From Maribellus luteus (lineage in GTDB: Bacteria; Bacteroidota; Bacteroidia; Bacteroidales; Prolixibacteraceae): a stretch of 64,000 bases of DNA. The translations under genes and the position numbers were made by a program. The DNA is taken from the NCBI RefSeq assembly GCF_003576475.1, contig NZ_QWGR01000011.1, forward strand, positions 92,354 through 156,353, written 5' to 3'. The notes beneath the pieces are model-generated. The model saw nothing but the letters and a program-made list of their open reading frames with translations, was not told where the DNA came from and searched no databases. Below, piece after piece: positions 1 to 8,123 of this stretch (positions within the stretch are counted from its first letter, which is position 1; every line of letters begins with the position of its first letter).

Positions 1-270
1 CTGCCGCAAAAAAAAGGCCGTCAAACCCGGTTGAAAGCATTAGCGGAAGAAGCCCGTACCATGGTTTTTTACGAGTCGCCGTTTCGGCTGGTAAAAACGC
101 TGGGGCAATTTGCCGAGTATTTGGGCGATGAGCGCAAGGCCTGTGTGTGCCGGGAGTTGAGTAAGATGTTTGAGGAAGTTAAGCGGGGAAGTGTAACCGA
201 ATTGGCAGAATATTATACCGATCACCCGCCCAAAGGTGAGATTGTTATTGTTTTGGAGGGGAAATCGTAG
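1..270 (+). CDS. rsmI: 16S rRNA (cytidine-2'-O)-methyltransferase RsmI, C-terminal part
   Basis: The gene is cut by the left edge; the frame is open from base 1 and ends at TAG 268-270. The translated piece (about 89 residues) carries the C-terminal RsmI signature: MVFYESPFRLVKTL, then a RELSKMFEE segment and the ending PPKGEIVIVLEG. RsmI is a SAM-dependent methyltransferase that 2'-O-methylates C1402 of 16S rRNA in the decoding centre. The catalytic N-terminal half lies outside the window. The next gene starts 50 bases downstream on the same strand. The family assignment is confident; completeness of the gene cannot be judged. Confidence 0.85.
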   Translation: MPQKKGRQTRLKALAEEARTMVFYESPFRLVKTLGQFAEYLGDERKACVCRELSKMFEEVKRGSVTELAEYYTDHPPKGEIVIVLEGKS

Positions 271-319
271 CATTTCGGAATGCTGTTGTTATATTGGGTG
301 AGATTCACAAATTCGTTTT

Positions 320-1042
320 ATGAATAAAAAGTACACCCATCTGTTTTTTGATCTCGACAATACATTGTGGGATTTTTGTCTAAATTCCCGTCAGGCCATT
401 TACGAAACTTTTCTTTATTTCAACTTGGATGGTCGAGGACTTGATTTTGACGAGTTTTTTAATACCTATTCTGCGCACAACGATCGCTTGTGGCAACAGT
501 ACCGAAAAAAGGAAATTCACAAAAACGAATTGAAGCGGCAGCGTTTTCAGGCAACATTTGATGATTTAAGTATTGAAGGAATTGACGCTGTTCAAATGAA
601 TGATCATTACTTGGGAGTGATGCCGCAGCAGACCATGCTGGTGGATGGGGCGCTGGATGTTTTATCGGCGCTTAAGGCGCGGAGGTACAGACTTTTTATC
701 ATAACAAATGGATTCTCGGAGGTCCAGCACAAGAAAATGCAAAACTCCGGCCTTGCTTCTTTTTTTGAGAAGGTCTTTATCTCAGAAGAGGTGAAGACTC
801 CTAAACCTGGACGTGAAATCTTTGACTATGCAATCACTTCCACCAATGCAAGAAAAACAAAGTCATTAATGATTGGCGACGACTGGGAAGTTGATGTAAT
901 GGGGGCAGTAAATAATGGTATTAATGCAATTTATTTTAACCCAAAGTTCATTAAAAATTATACGAAAAATGGAATTTTGGGCGTGGATAATGGTGTTTTC
1001 GAAATTAATAAGTTAATTGAATTGTTAAATATTTTGCAATAG
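320..1042 (+). CDS. HAD-family phosphatase, YjjG-like nucleotidase
   Basis: 240 residues with all HAD motifs: motif I FFDLDNTLWDF (nucleophile Asp near residue 11), motif II IITNGF, motif III lysine in the KTPKPGREIF segment, and motif IV GDDWEVDVMGA. The cap between motifs I and II is the helical C1 type. Best match by pattern is the YjjG group, which dephosphorylates (non-canonical) pyrimidine nucleoside monophosphates in the cytoplasm; the true substrate cannot be read from sequence. It is probably co-transcribed with rsmI. A long A/T-rich region follows with no further gene before the SusC locus. Confidence 0.8.
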   Translation: MNKKYTHLFFDLDNTLWDFCLNSRQAIYETFLYFNLDGRGLDFDEFFNTYSAHNDRLWQQYRKKEIHKNELKRQRFQATFDDLSIEGIDAVQMNDHYLGVMPQQTMLVDGALDVLSALKARRYRLFIITNGFSEVQHKKMQNSGLASFFEKVFISEEVKTPKPGREIFDYAITSTNARKTKSLMIGDDWEVDVMGAVNNGINAIYFNPKFIKNYTKNGILGVDNGVFEINKLIELLNILQ

Positions 1043-1204
1043 CCGCATTGTTTTGTGTTTATTTGGTGTTTGTTTCATTATTTTTTTTATGTATTGTATA
1101 ACATATTGAATTTCTTGCGTAATTCATCTTTTTGTAGATATTTGTAATAGTTTTAAAAGCAATATGCGTTAATTCAATAGTGGGGTGAGAATTGTGGATA
1201 TTAA

Positions 1205-1329
1205 GATTTGGGGGAATCTTTCGCAATTAGTAAGTATACATTATTTTATTATAAGTGCTGTTTAATTATTAATTTAAAACTGTTTCTATGAAGGGAAAAA
1301 AATCATTGAGTTATATTTTGGCGTCATAG
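1205..1329 (+). promoter_or_regulatory. Partial third copy of the SusC leader module
   Basis: This stretch holds the near-palindrome GATTTGGGGGAATC (1205-1218), then the A/T-rich module CTGTTTAATTATTAATTT (from 1258) ending in TTTCTATGAAGGG with an ATG at 1288. The ATG opens a frame of only 13 codons (stop 1327-1329). Both elements recur in the two full leaders at 1491-1855 and 7756-8123. No terminator-like hairpin follows this copy, so it looks like a decayed or truncated duplicate. The remainder of 1043-1490 shows no gene; a weak promoter-like GATATTTG occurs near 1136-1143. Confidence 0.4.
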
Positions 1330-1559
1330 GAAAGATTTAATTGAGCTTTGGTTATTAGATTTTGATGATGCTGGTAAAGAGGTGCTTTCAGTTTGTGCTG
1401 TATGGTTTTTGTGCGCATTCCTAATTCTTGAAAGTATAATTATTTGGAGTCGTTTGTGACAATTAGTGCTAGGGCGATTTGCAATTAGAGGATTGGGGAA
1501 TTCAGACAAAGTGTCAACTTTATTTATAAGCTGTTTAATTACTTTTTAAAACTGTTTCT

Positions 1560-1739
1560 ATGAAGGGGTATTTAGGTGGCATCCATTGTTTTTCCAAAAT
1601 TTTAGTATTGAAGCGATTGCGACTGAAAGAAATGAATAGCCGGGGGGCGCTCACTCTGCATATACTCACTATTACCCTTCGTAGGAATTTTCAAAGCCTC
1701 CCGGTTTTTTTGTTTGTTGCCAGCTCCTCAGATCGGTGA
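1560..1739 (+). CDS. Possible 59-residue leader ORF of the first SusC locus
   Basis: ATG at 1560, stop TGA 1737-1739. The product begins MKGYLGGIHCFSKIL and includes NSRGALTLHILTITLRRNFQ. It parallels the 60-codon frame at 7827-8009: same start context, same frame, no frameshift, and several conservative replacements (K/R, R/K, V/L) among the differences. The frame runs through the terminator-like hairpin at 1640-1711, so a translating ribosome would interfere with that structure. Against it: no family is recognised, and conservation is highest exactly where the RNA structure lies, so RNA constraint alone could keep the frame open. Confidence 0.3.
   Translation: MKGYLGGIHCFSKILVLKRLRLKEMNSRGALTLHILTITLRRNFQSLPVFLFVASSSDR
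1640..1711 (+). terminator. Terminator-like hairpin inside the SusC leader (copy A)
   Basis: Arms CCGGGGGGC (1640-1648) and GCCTCCCGG (1696-1704) form a 9-bp stem with one G-U pair, followed by seven T (1705-1711). The 47-base loop is unusually long and is almost unchanged in copy B. It lies 145 bases before the SusC start, so it could act as an intrinsic attenuator rather than as the end of an upstream transcript. Confidence 0.55.
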
Positions 1740-1775
1740 AATCAACATAATACTCTAGTTTTCGATTCAAAATAC

Positions 1776-1790
1776 TGGGATTATATCCCG
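1776..1790 (+). promoter_or_regulatory. Small hairpin in SusC leader, copy A
   Basis: GGGAT/ATCCC with a three-base loop (TAT). The equivalent place in copy B (8044-8060) reads CCGGGA/TTCCGG. The primary sequence changed but pairing is kept, which suggests a conserved structure although only two copies are available. Confidence 0.4.
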
Positions 1791-1855
1791 TAACGCGCTG
1801 TTTAGAAAGAAACTTTAATGTTTATAGCTGTTTATTAATAACTAAAATTATTTCT

Positions 1856-4800
1856 ATGAAAAAAATTGCGATTCTTTTATCGATTCTCCTTTTCATGGGA
1901 AATTTGGTGGTAAATGCTCAGACGAGGACCATAACAGGAACGGTTACCTCGTCAGAGGATAGTAAGCCAATTCCCGGGGTGTCGGTTGCAGTAAAAGGTA
2001 CAACCTTAGGGACTATTACTAACATTGACGGTGAGTATACACTGAAAGCTCCCCTGGAGGCACAAACCTTGGTTTTCTCTTTTATTGGCATGGCAACTCA
2101 AGAGTTTGCCATTGGCGAAAGAACTGTTATTAATGTTGTATTACAACCGCAGGCAATCGGTGTTGATGAGGTGGTTGTTACTGCCTTGGGTATCCAGAAA
2201 GACAAGAAAGCGCTTGGGTATTCAGTTCAGGCGGTAGGAGAGGAAGAGCTTGTTAGAACGGGTAATGCCAGCCTGCTTGGAGCCATGCAGGGAAAAATTG
2301 CGGGTGTTGACATTAAACCCTCCAGTGGTATGCCTGGCGCATCCTCTCAGATGGTTATCAGGGGGGCACGTTCGTTTACGGGGAACAACACTCCTTTGTA
2401 CGTAGTGGACGGTATGCCCATTGCCTCAACGTCTCCCTACTCAACCGGCAACAGTGTAACAGGTACAGACATCGCCAATCGCGCGATTGACATCAATCCT
2501 GCCGATATTGAAAGCATTGACATTTTGAAAGGGCAGGCAGCTGCCGCACTTTACGGTATTCGTGCCTCCAACGGAGTAATTCTGATCACCACCAAAAGTG
2601 GTCGCGGAATGGCAGTCGGTAAGCCGGTTGTCACGATAACGCATAACAGTAGTTTTGATGTGGTATCCCGTACTCCGGATTATCAGACAACCTATGCGCA
2701 GGGAAGTTATGGGCAATATTCTCCCACAATGTCCTTTTCTTGGGGGCCCAAAATCAAAGATCTGCCCAACGATCCGAAATATGGGGGCAACACAGACAAT
2801 ACATATACGCAGAGAGACGGAATGCAGCAGGGAAAATTCTATGTTCCCCAACGAGAACAGGCTGGGTTAAACCCATGGGCAACTCCACAGGTCTATAACA
2901 GTTGGGAGGACTATTTCCAGACCGGCTATACAACTTCGAATAATGTGAATGTTTCACAAGCAACCCAGGAAGGCAACTTTTCCCTTGGCCTAAGTGTGAC
3001 CGACCAAAGCGGTATTGCTCTTGCGACCGGGATGACACGATACAACGCAAAAGCTGCAGGTGAGCGAAACCTAAATAAAAACTTCAAAGTAGGTTATAGT
3101 GCCAATTATTCTAAAAGCGATATCGACAAATTATCCGGAGCCAACGACGGGTCACTTACCGGAATCCTGGCGGCTCCGCGTAGTTATGACTTGAAAGGTA
3201 CTCCTTATCATTATCCAGGTGATCCTTATCGGCAGATCTATTTCCGCGGAGGCTCTTTCGACAACTCATACTGGATACCGGATAACAATAAATTCAATGA
3301 AAGAACAGAGCGTTTCTTCGGAAATGGTTATATAAATTTCGTAACACCTTTGGCTGATGGTATGAATTTAAGCATTCGTTACCAAGCTGGTGCCGATACT
3401 TACACCACACACCTTCAGGATATCTTTGGCTACGGAAGTGCAGCTCGGTCGAAAACAGGTGAAATAAACAACTATGGAACCACCTATACTTTATTTAACT
3501 CCACCGCAACGGCCAACTTCGACTGGACAATCAACAGTGAATTGGAATTGAGCGCCATGATTGGTAATGAGTTAAATAATAGTATGTCAAAAGGTTACTC
3601 TGAAACCGGAACTGCTTTTAACTTTGGTGGTTGGAACCATATTGGAAATGCCAGCATTGTTACTGCCGACGAGTCGCAAAGTAAATCGCGCGATGTGGGG
3701 ATATTTGGCAGCCTTGCCCTTTCGTGGAGATCGATGCTGTTTCTGAATGCCACGGGGCGCAACGATATTGTTTCTGGAATGCCACGAAATAACCGCACAT
3801 TCTTCTACCCATCAGTTTCACTGGGTTTTGTACTTACAGAAATACCCGCAATTCAAAATGCATCGTGGCTTTCATTTGCCAAGCTCAGGGCCTCATATGC
3901 CGAAGTTGGGCAGGCTGGTCGTTACTACGAAAACTATTTCGTAACTCCCGGTTATGGAGGTGGATTCTGGGGGACAGAACCCATCCAATACCCAATTGGT
4001 GGTATTAATTCATATGTGCCTAATACCACTCAATACGATCCGAAGCTGAAGCCGCAGAATACGGAGTCCTATGAGCTGGGTGTCGATCTGAAATTCTTTA
4101 ACAACCGTTTCGGTGTGGATTATACCTATTCCCGCCAGGAAGTAACAGATCAGATTTTTGCTGTTCCGCTTGCCGGCTCAACTGGCGCGTCATCACTGGT
4201 AATGAATGGAGGAGCTGTGCGAACTAACTCTCACGAAGTAATGCTTTACGTAACTCCGATAAAAGCTCGCGACTTTCAATGGGATATGAGTTTCAATTTT
4301 GCTGCTGTTGAGAACAATGTTCTCGAACTGGCGGAAGGCGTTGAAAGCATCTTCTTGGGAGGCTTTGTTACGCCGCAGGTTCGTGCCGGTATTGGAAATA
4401 CCTATCCGGTTATTTATGGGGTTTCATTTGTGAAAGACGATGCCGGCAACATAGTTGTCGAAGACAGCCCGGGAGCATGGAATCATGGGATGCCTAAGAC
4501 AGGCGATCCTGATGTTATCGGAGAAGTTTCGCCTGATTTTATTCTGGGCGCAACCAATAGCTTCACCTACAAGAATCTTTCGTTAACCGCAGTTTTTGAA
4601 TGGAAAAACGGAGGTGAAATGTATTCCGGATCGAATGGTCTACTCGATCTTTACGGCGTATCAAAAGTTACAGAAGACAGGGAATCAACCTTTGTTTTCA
4701 AAGGGGTAAAACCAGACGGCACGCCGAACGATATCGTACGGGGAGGTCCGAACGATCCAGATGCGCTTCAGGATTTATACACCAACGTACTTTCAAATAT

Positions 4801-5056
4801 CGACGAATATTACATTCACGAAAACTCTTTTATAAAATTGCGTGAATTGTCTCTACGATACAAATTTGCCAAACCAATTTATAAAACACTGAATGTGGGT
4901 GTTTCTCTGTACACCAGGAATATTCTCATTTGGACGGCTTTGCGTAACTTGGATCCGGAAACCTCACAGGGGAACAACAACATGGGGGGTTCTTTCGAAA
5001 GGTTCTCGCTGCCACAAACCACCAGTTATGGATTTGGTTTCGAAATAACATTCTAA
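1856..5056 (+). CDS. SusC/RagA-family TonB-linked outer-membrane transporter (first locus)
   Basis: 1066 residues, normal for SusC. A signal peptide (1-22, cut after NAQ) is followed by a carboxypeptidase-D regulatory-like domain (about 24-100), the TonB-linked signature VDEVVVTALG at 103-112, a plug domain (about 115-250, ending in the ALYGIRASNGVILITTK motif), and a 22-strand type barrel ending in the aromatic terminus GFGFEITF. There is no STN domain, so no direct FecR/ECF signalling is expected. SusC proteins import oligosaccharides or peptides with a SusD lid; the SusD gene starts 18 bases downstream. Signal-peptide codons are nearly identical to those of the second SusC, while the mature parts differ. 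The substrate is unknown because no degradative enzymes lie nearby. Confidence 0.93.
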   Translation: MKKIAILLSILLFMGNLVVNAQTRTITGTVTSSEDSKPIPGVSVAVKGTTLGTITNIDGEYTLKAPLEAQTLVFSFIGMATQEFAIGERTVINVVLQPQAIGVDEVVVTALGIQKDKKALGYSVQAVGEEELVRTGNASLLGAMQGKIAGVDIKPSSGMPGASSQMVIRGARSFTGNNTPLYVVDGMPIASTSPYSTGNSVTGTDIANRAIDINPADIESIDILKGQAAAALYGIRASNGVILITTKSGRGMAVGKPVVTITHNSSFDVVSRTPDYQTTYAQGSYGQYSPTMSFSWGPKIKDLPNDPKYGGNTDNTYTQRDGMQQGKFYVPQREQAGLNPWATPQVYNSWEDYFQTGYTTSNNVNVSQATQEGNFSLGLSVTDQSGIALATGMTRYNAKAAGERNLNKNFKVGYSANYSKSDIDKLSGANDGSLTGILAAPRSYDLKGTPYHYPGDPYRQIYFRGGSFDNSYWIPDNNKFNERTERFFGNGYINFVTPLADGMNLSIRYQAGADTYTTHLQDIFGYGSAARSKTGEINNYGTTYTLFNSTATANFDWTINSELELSAMIGNELNNSMSKGYSETGTAFNFGGWNHIGNASIVTADESQSKSRDVGIFGSLALSWRSMLFLNATGRNDIVSGMPRNNRTFFYPSVSLGFVLTEIPAIQNASWLSFAKLRASYAEVGQAGRYYENYFVTPGYGGGFWGTEPIQYPIGGINSYVPNTTQYDPKLKPQNTESYELGVDLKFFNNRFGVDYTYSRQEVTDQIFAVPLAGSTGASSLVMNGGAVRTNSHEVMLYVTPIKARDFQWDMSFNFAAVENNVLELAEGVESIFLGGFVTPQVRAGIGNTYPVIYGVSFVKDDAGNIVVEDSPGAWNHGMPKTGDPDVIGEVSPDFILGATNSFTYKNLSLTAVFEWKNGGEMYSGSNGLLDLYGVSKVTEDRESTFVFKGVKPDGTPNDIVRGGPNDPDALQDLYTNVLSNIDEYYIHENSFIKLRELSLRYKFAKPIYKTLNVGVSLYTRNILIWTALRNLDPETSQGNNNMGGSFERFSLPQTTSYGFGFEITF

Positions 5057-5074
5057 CATTAAAAACTGAAAATT

Positions 5075-6520
5075 ATGAGAAAGATATTAAATATCCTTTT
5101 GTCAGGACTACTGCTTGTTGCAGTCTGGTCATGCTCAGAAGACACCATGGATGATATCAATAAAAACGTAAACGACCCAGTCGATGTGGGGTCGAATCTA
5201 ATTATTACAGATGCCATGGTAACCTCTGCATTCAGCATTACGGGAAGCGACCTGGCTTTCTATGCTTCGGTTTACATTGAGCACAACGTTGGAATATGGA
5301 ACCAAAGCTATAACGCAGAAATCCGCTCCGGGGAACCTATTAGTGCCACTACCTACAACAACTCATGGAATTCTATTTATCAAAACCTTTACAACTTAAA
5401 GGTTATTATCAATAAGTGTTCAGAAGGCGGCTCCGAAGAAGGTAATTACCATACTCTTGGTATTGCTCAGGCCCTGACTGCACATAACCTGGCGACGCTT
5501 ACCGATTTAATGGGTGATGTTCCCTGGACTGAAGCCTTGCAGCCGGGCTTTATTTTTACTCCGGTGCTTGACAAGCAGGAGGACATTTATACCGAAGTTT
5601 TAAAATTGCTCGATGATGCCATCGCCAACTTCAATAAGGAAAGTAGCTTTCCTTCGCTGGGAGACCAGGATTTCATATACGATGGTGACATTGATCTATG
5701 GAAAAAATTTACTTATGGGTTAAAAGCGCGGTATACCATGCGGCTGTCTTTGAAGAATGCTGCATACGAAAATGTAATCAGCTTCGCCAATCAGTCCTTT
5801 GCCTCCAGTGATGAGCAGGCACAGCTCAACTACAATGGCAGCACTGCAATCAGTCCTTTTTATAAGTTCTATACCGACCGGGACTACTTCGGCGCCAGTC
5901 AAAGCCTTTATGATAAGCTTAATGAACGTAACGACCCTAGAATTGATATCTTCTGGAAACCTCATCCAAATTCAGGTGAATTTATACTAGCGCCCAATGG
6001 TACTCCAGTTCAGGTTCAGGGGAATTACAGTATTTCAGCAATCACGGAGAAAACCGCGCCAACCTACCTGATGAGTTACCATGAAGTTGAATTTCTTAAG
6101 GCTGAAGCTTACGTAAGATTAAATGAACTGGAAGATGCTGAAGCAGCATTGAAAAATGCAGTAACGGCAGCATTCCAGAAAGTTAACATAGGCCTTACGG
6201 AAGAAGATGCAATAACATACTTTGAAGACAATGTTTTGCCCAAGTTTGGTAGTAATCCATTGTCTGAGGTAATGAACCAGAAATACATTGCTTTTTTTGA
6301 AGAAGAAGCTGTTGAGGCCTATTGCGATTATCGCCGGCTGGTTGCCATGGGCAATAATGTCATTAAGTTAGACAATCCGAAGAACTCTGCCAACCAATTC
6401 CCGCAGCGTTTTACCTATGGTAATAGTGATGTAACTACCAATAAAAATGTGCGCGAAGCTTATGGCGATGGAAATTACGTTTATACTGAAAAAGTATGGT
6501 GGGCTGGAGGTACGCGTTAA
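5075..6520 (+). CDS. SusD/RagB-like outer-membrane lipoprotein (first locus)
   Basis: 481 residues. The lipoprotein signal ends in VAVWSC with Cys20 as the acylated residue, followed by acidic SEDTMDD, in keeping with surface export of Bacteroidota lipoproteins. The body fits the SusD-like group with NVNDP near the N-terminus, TPR-like helical repeats, a conserved LATLTDLMGDVPWTEAL stretch and a C-terminal YIAFFEEEAVEAYCDYRR segment. It should act as the hinged lid that captures substrate for the SusC barrel encoded just upstream. The cognate relation rests on adjacency and shared transcription. Confidence 0.9.
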   Translation: MRKILNILLSGLLLVAVWSCSEDTMDDINKNVNDPVDVGSNLIITDAMVTSAFSITGSDLAFYASVYIEHNVGIWNQSYNAEIRSGEPISATTYNNSWNSIYQNLYNLKVIINKCSEGGSEEGNYHTLGIAQALTAHNLATLTDLMGDVPWTEALQPGFIFTPVLDKQEDIYTEVLKLLDDAIANFNKESSFPSLGDQDFIYDGDIDLWKKFTYGLKARYTMRLSLKNAAYENVISFANQSFASSDEQAQLNYNGSTAISPFYKFYTDRDYFGASQSLYDKLNERNDPRIDIFWKPHPNSGEFILAPNGTPVQVQGNYSISAITEKTAPTYLMSYHEVEFLKAEAYVRLNELEDAEAALKNAVTAAFQKVNIGLTEEDAITYFEDNVLPKFGSNPLSEVMNQKYIAFFEEEAVEAYCDYRRLVAMGNNVIKLDNPKNSANQFPQRFTYGNSDVTTNKNVREAYGDGNYVYTEKVWWAGGTR

Positions 6521-6554
6521 GAATGATTTATTATCAATATAAAACAATTGAGAT

Positions 6555-7364
6555 ATGAAAAAAATTAAAATATTCGGCTTGATAGCCACTCTGATTCTGA
6601 CCTTTTCATCCTGTGAAACCGATGTTGACGATCCTGCAGGAGTAAGAGGTGTTGGAGTAGTACCTGCAATAGTCGATCTAAACCCCGCAGTTTATGACTC
6701 CAATGATCTGGAAAATACTTTCGTTCAATTCACTTTGGATATCACCGAATCATCGGTTAGTGAGGCGGTCGTAGTAGCCTCTTACAATGGAGATAAGAAG
6801 AGGACTGAAATGACAAGAATTAGCAGCTTTCCGTCAACAATCAAACTGACACTGAAGGATGTGGCTGCTAAGTTGGGAATATCCTTGGCTTCTGTAGAGC
6901 TGGCTGATGTGTTTACCTTTGAAATCGTTACCATTCAAGGGCAAGAAAGCTACTTTTCCAGTGCCGCTTTTAACGCAGCAGTGGTTTGTGCCTATAATCC
7001 TGAGATGGCTTCTGGCAGCTATCATGCCGTAAGCGATGGCTGGGGCTTAGACGGGAATGTTACCATAACTGTAGATCCGGAAAATGAGTACATAGTATAT
7101 GTCTCTGGTTTGGCAGCAATTGAAGGTCTTAACGAGGATAAGGGACCGTTAAAAATGATCATTAACGAACTGGACTATTCTGTAGACGCAGAAAAAACCG
7201 TTTTGGCTTCCGATGTGGCACCGTGGGGACTCCCGTATACAGGATACAATTACCAGGGATTTGGAGAACTTAACACTTGTGACGGTACCTACAAAATGAC
7301 ATTTACCATTGGTGTTGATCAAGGCTCCTGGGGGGCATATGATTTTGTACTAACAAAGAATTAA
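6555..7364 (+). CDS. Putative surface lipoprotein downstream of SusD
   Basis: 269 residues; the signal peptide ends in LTFSSC (Cys20) followed by ETDVDDPAG. The rest is predicted mainly beta with no recognised enzyme motif. An N-terminal section (about 40-150) resembles the Ig-like modules of SusE/SusF-position proteins, and the C-terminal part has aromatic clusters (SDGWGLDG, PWGLPYTGYNYQGFGE) of the kind seen in surface ligand-binding folds. It starts 34 bases after susD and is probably the third gene of the operon. Likely role: accessory binding protein; this is inferred from position only. The second SusC/SusD locus has no counterpart. Confidence 0.6.
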   Translation: MKKIKIFGLIATLILTFSSCETDVDDPAGVRGVGVVPAIVDLNPAVYDSNDLENTFVQFTLDITESSVSEAVVVASYNGDKKRTEMTRISSFPSTIKLTLKDVAAKLGISLASVELADVFTFEIVTIQGQESYFSSAAFNAAVVCAYNPEMASGSYHAVSDGWGLDGNVTITVDPENEYIVYVSGLAAIEGLNEDKGPLKMIINELDYSVDAEKTVLASDVAPWGLPYTGYNYQGFGELNTCDGTYKMTFTIGVDQGSWGAYDFVLTKN

Positions 7365-7425
7365 AAAAGATTCAATACGCTTATTTGTGTATTGTTAAGT
7401 GTTAGATAACATTTTGATGACAGAA

Positions 7426-7458
7426 AAGAGTGGGCTGATGAAAAGTTGGCCCGCTCTT
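7426..7458 (+). terminator. Hairpin after the first SusC/SusD operon
   Basis: AAGAGTGGGC and GCCCGCTCTT (one T-G pair) form a 10-bp stem around a 13-base loop, 61 bases after the lipoprotein stop codon. No T-run follows, so it may stabilise the 3' end rather than terminate efficiently. From here to the leader at 7756 the DNA is A/T-rich and without a gene; a promoter-like CACTTTTG occurs near 7678-7685. Confidence 0.5.
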
Positions 7459-7826
7459 GTTGGGATGCAGGGTAGGTCCAGAAAAACTCCAGGCAAATTT
7501 TTGATTTAGGAAACGTATAGCAATAAGCAATGTATTTAAATCATATTCTTATTGCCGTTGTAGAGAGTCCTTTGTGAACTATTTATGAAAAGTATTTTAA
7601 TGGACCTTGTTTCTTATGTATTAGTAATGTTTGTTGAAAAATACTTTCAATTTGTTTTAAAAATTGTTTTTTTTTCACACTTTTGTAATTGTTAAAAAAA
7701 TTAACCATTTAATACCGATTTTAACAATTAACACTAAGATGATTTGTGATTAAAGGATTTGGGGGAATCCTAACAAAGAGTCAACTTTATTTATACGCTG
7801 TTTAATTATTTTTTAAAACTGTTTCT

Positions 7827-8009
7827 ATGAAGGGGTATCTAGGAAACATTCATTGTTTTTCCAGAATTTTATTATTGAAAAAATTGCAACTTAAAGGAAC
7901 GAATAGCCGGGGGGCGCTTACTCTGCATATACTCACTATTACCCTTCGTAGGAATTTTCAATGCCTCCCGGTTTTTTTTAGCTCTTGCCCTTCAGATCAG
8001 AAAAGTTAA
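7827..8009 (+). CDS. Possible 60-residue leader ORF of the second SusC locus
   Basis: ATG 7827, stop 8007-8009. The product begins MKGYLGNIHCFSRIL and shares the NSRGALTLHILTITLRRNFQ block with the frame at 1560-1739. The two frames have the same reading phase through their whole shared length. The frame spans the hairpin at 7907-7979. No known family is recognised; it may be a translated regulator of the hairpin or a by-product of a conserved RNA. Confidence 0.3.
   Translation: MKGYLGNIHCFSRILLLKKLQLKGTNSRGALTLHILTITLRRNFQCLPVFFSSCPSDQKS
7907..7979 (+). terminator. Terminator-like hairpin inside the SusC leader (copy B)
   Basis: Stem CCGGGGGGC (7907-7915) with GCCTCCCGG (7963-7971), then eight T (7972-7979). 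The arms are unchanged from copy A, and the 47-base loop has two differences. It lies 144 bases before the SusC start. Confidence 0.55.
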
Positions 8010-8043
8010 TATAATACTCTAAGCGTTTGACTCAAAATAAATA

Positions 8044-8060
8044 CCGGGACTATGTTCCGG
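8044..8060 (+). promoter_or_regulatory. Small hairpin in SusC leader, copy B
   Basis: CCGGGA (8044-8049) pairs with TTCCGG (8055-8060) around a five-base loop. It sits where copy A has GGGAT/ATCCC, so pairing is preserved despite sequence change. Confidence 0.4.
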
Positions 8061-8123
8061 AAAGCACTGTTTGAAAGAAACTTTAATGTTTATAGCTGTT
8101 TATTAATAACTAAAATTATTTCT

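Larger units (their letters stand above)
1491..1855 (+). promoter_or_regulatory. Long structured leader of the first SusC gene (copy A)
   Basis: A 365-base untranslated region aligning almost throughout with 7756-8123 in front of the second SusC gene. Order: GATTGGGGAATTC (1491-1503); an A/T-rich start module (1519-1562); a small open frame (1560-1739); a hairpin with U-tract (1640-1711); a short hairpin GGGAT/ATCCC (1777-1789); a second start module (1821-1858) that begins the SusC gene. Bases 1805-1888, spanning the last part of the leader and the signal-peptide codons, are identical in the two copies. Position and structure suggest conditional control of SusC expression; the signal sensed is unknown. 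Confidence 0.55.
7756..8123 (+). promoter_or_regulatory. Long structured leader of the second SusC gene (copy B)
   Basis: Counterpart of 1491-1855 with the same element order: GATTTGGGGGAATC (7756-7769), A/T-rich start module ending at ATG 7827, small frame, hairpin with U-tract (7907-7979), short hairpin (8044-8060), second start module (8089-8127). Bases 7898-7978 differ from copy A at only 3 of 81 positions without any gap, and 8073-8156 is identical to 1805-1888. The mature SusC coding sequences after it diverge much more. The conserved leader therefore seems constrained or homogenised. Confidence 0.55.

Noticed and set aside
8052..8123. N-terminal extension of the second SusC
   Set aside because: The added residues would precede a clear signal peptide, and the same bases are untranslated leader in copy A.
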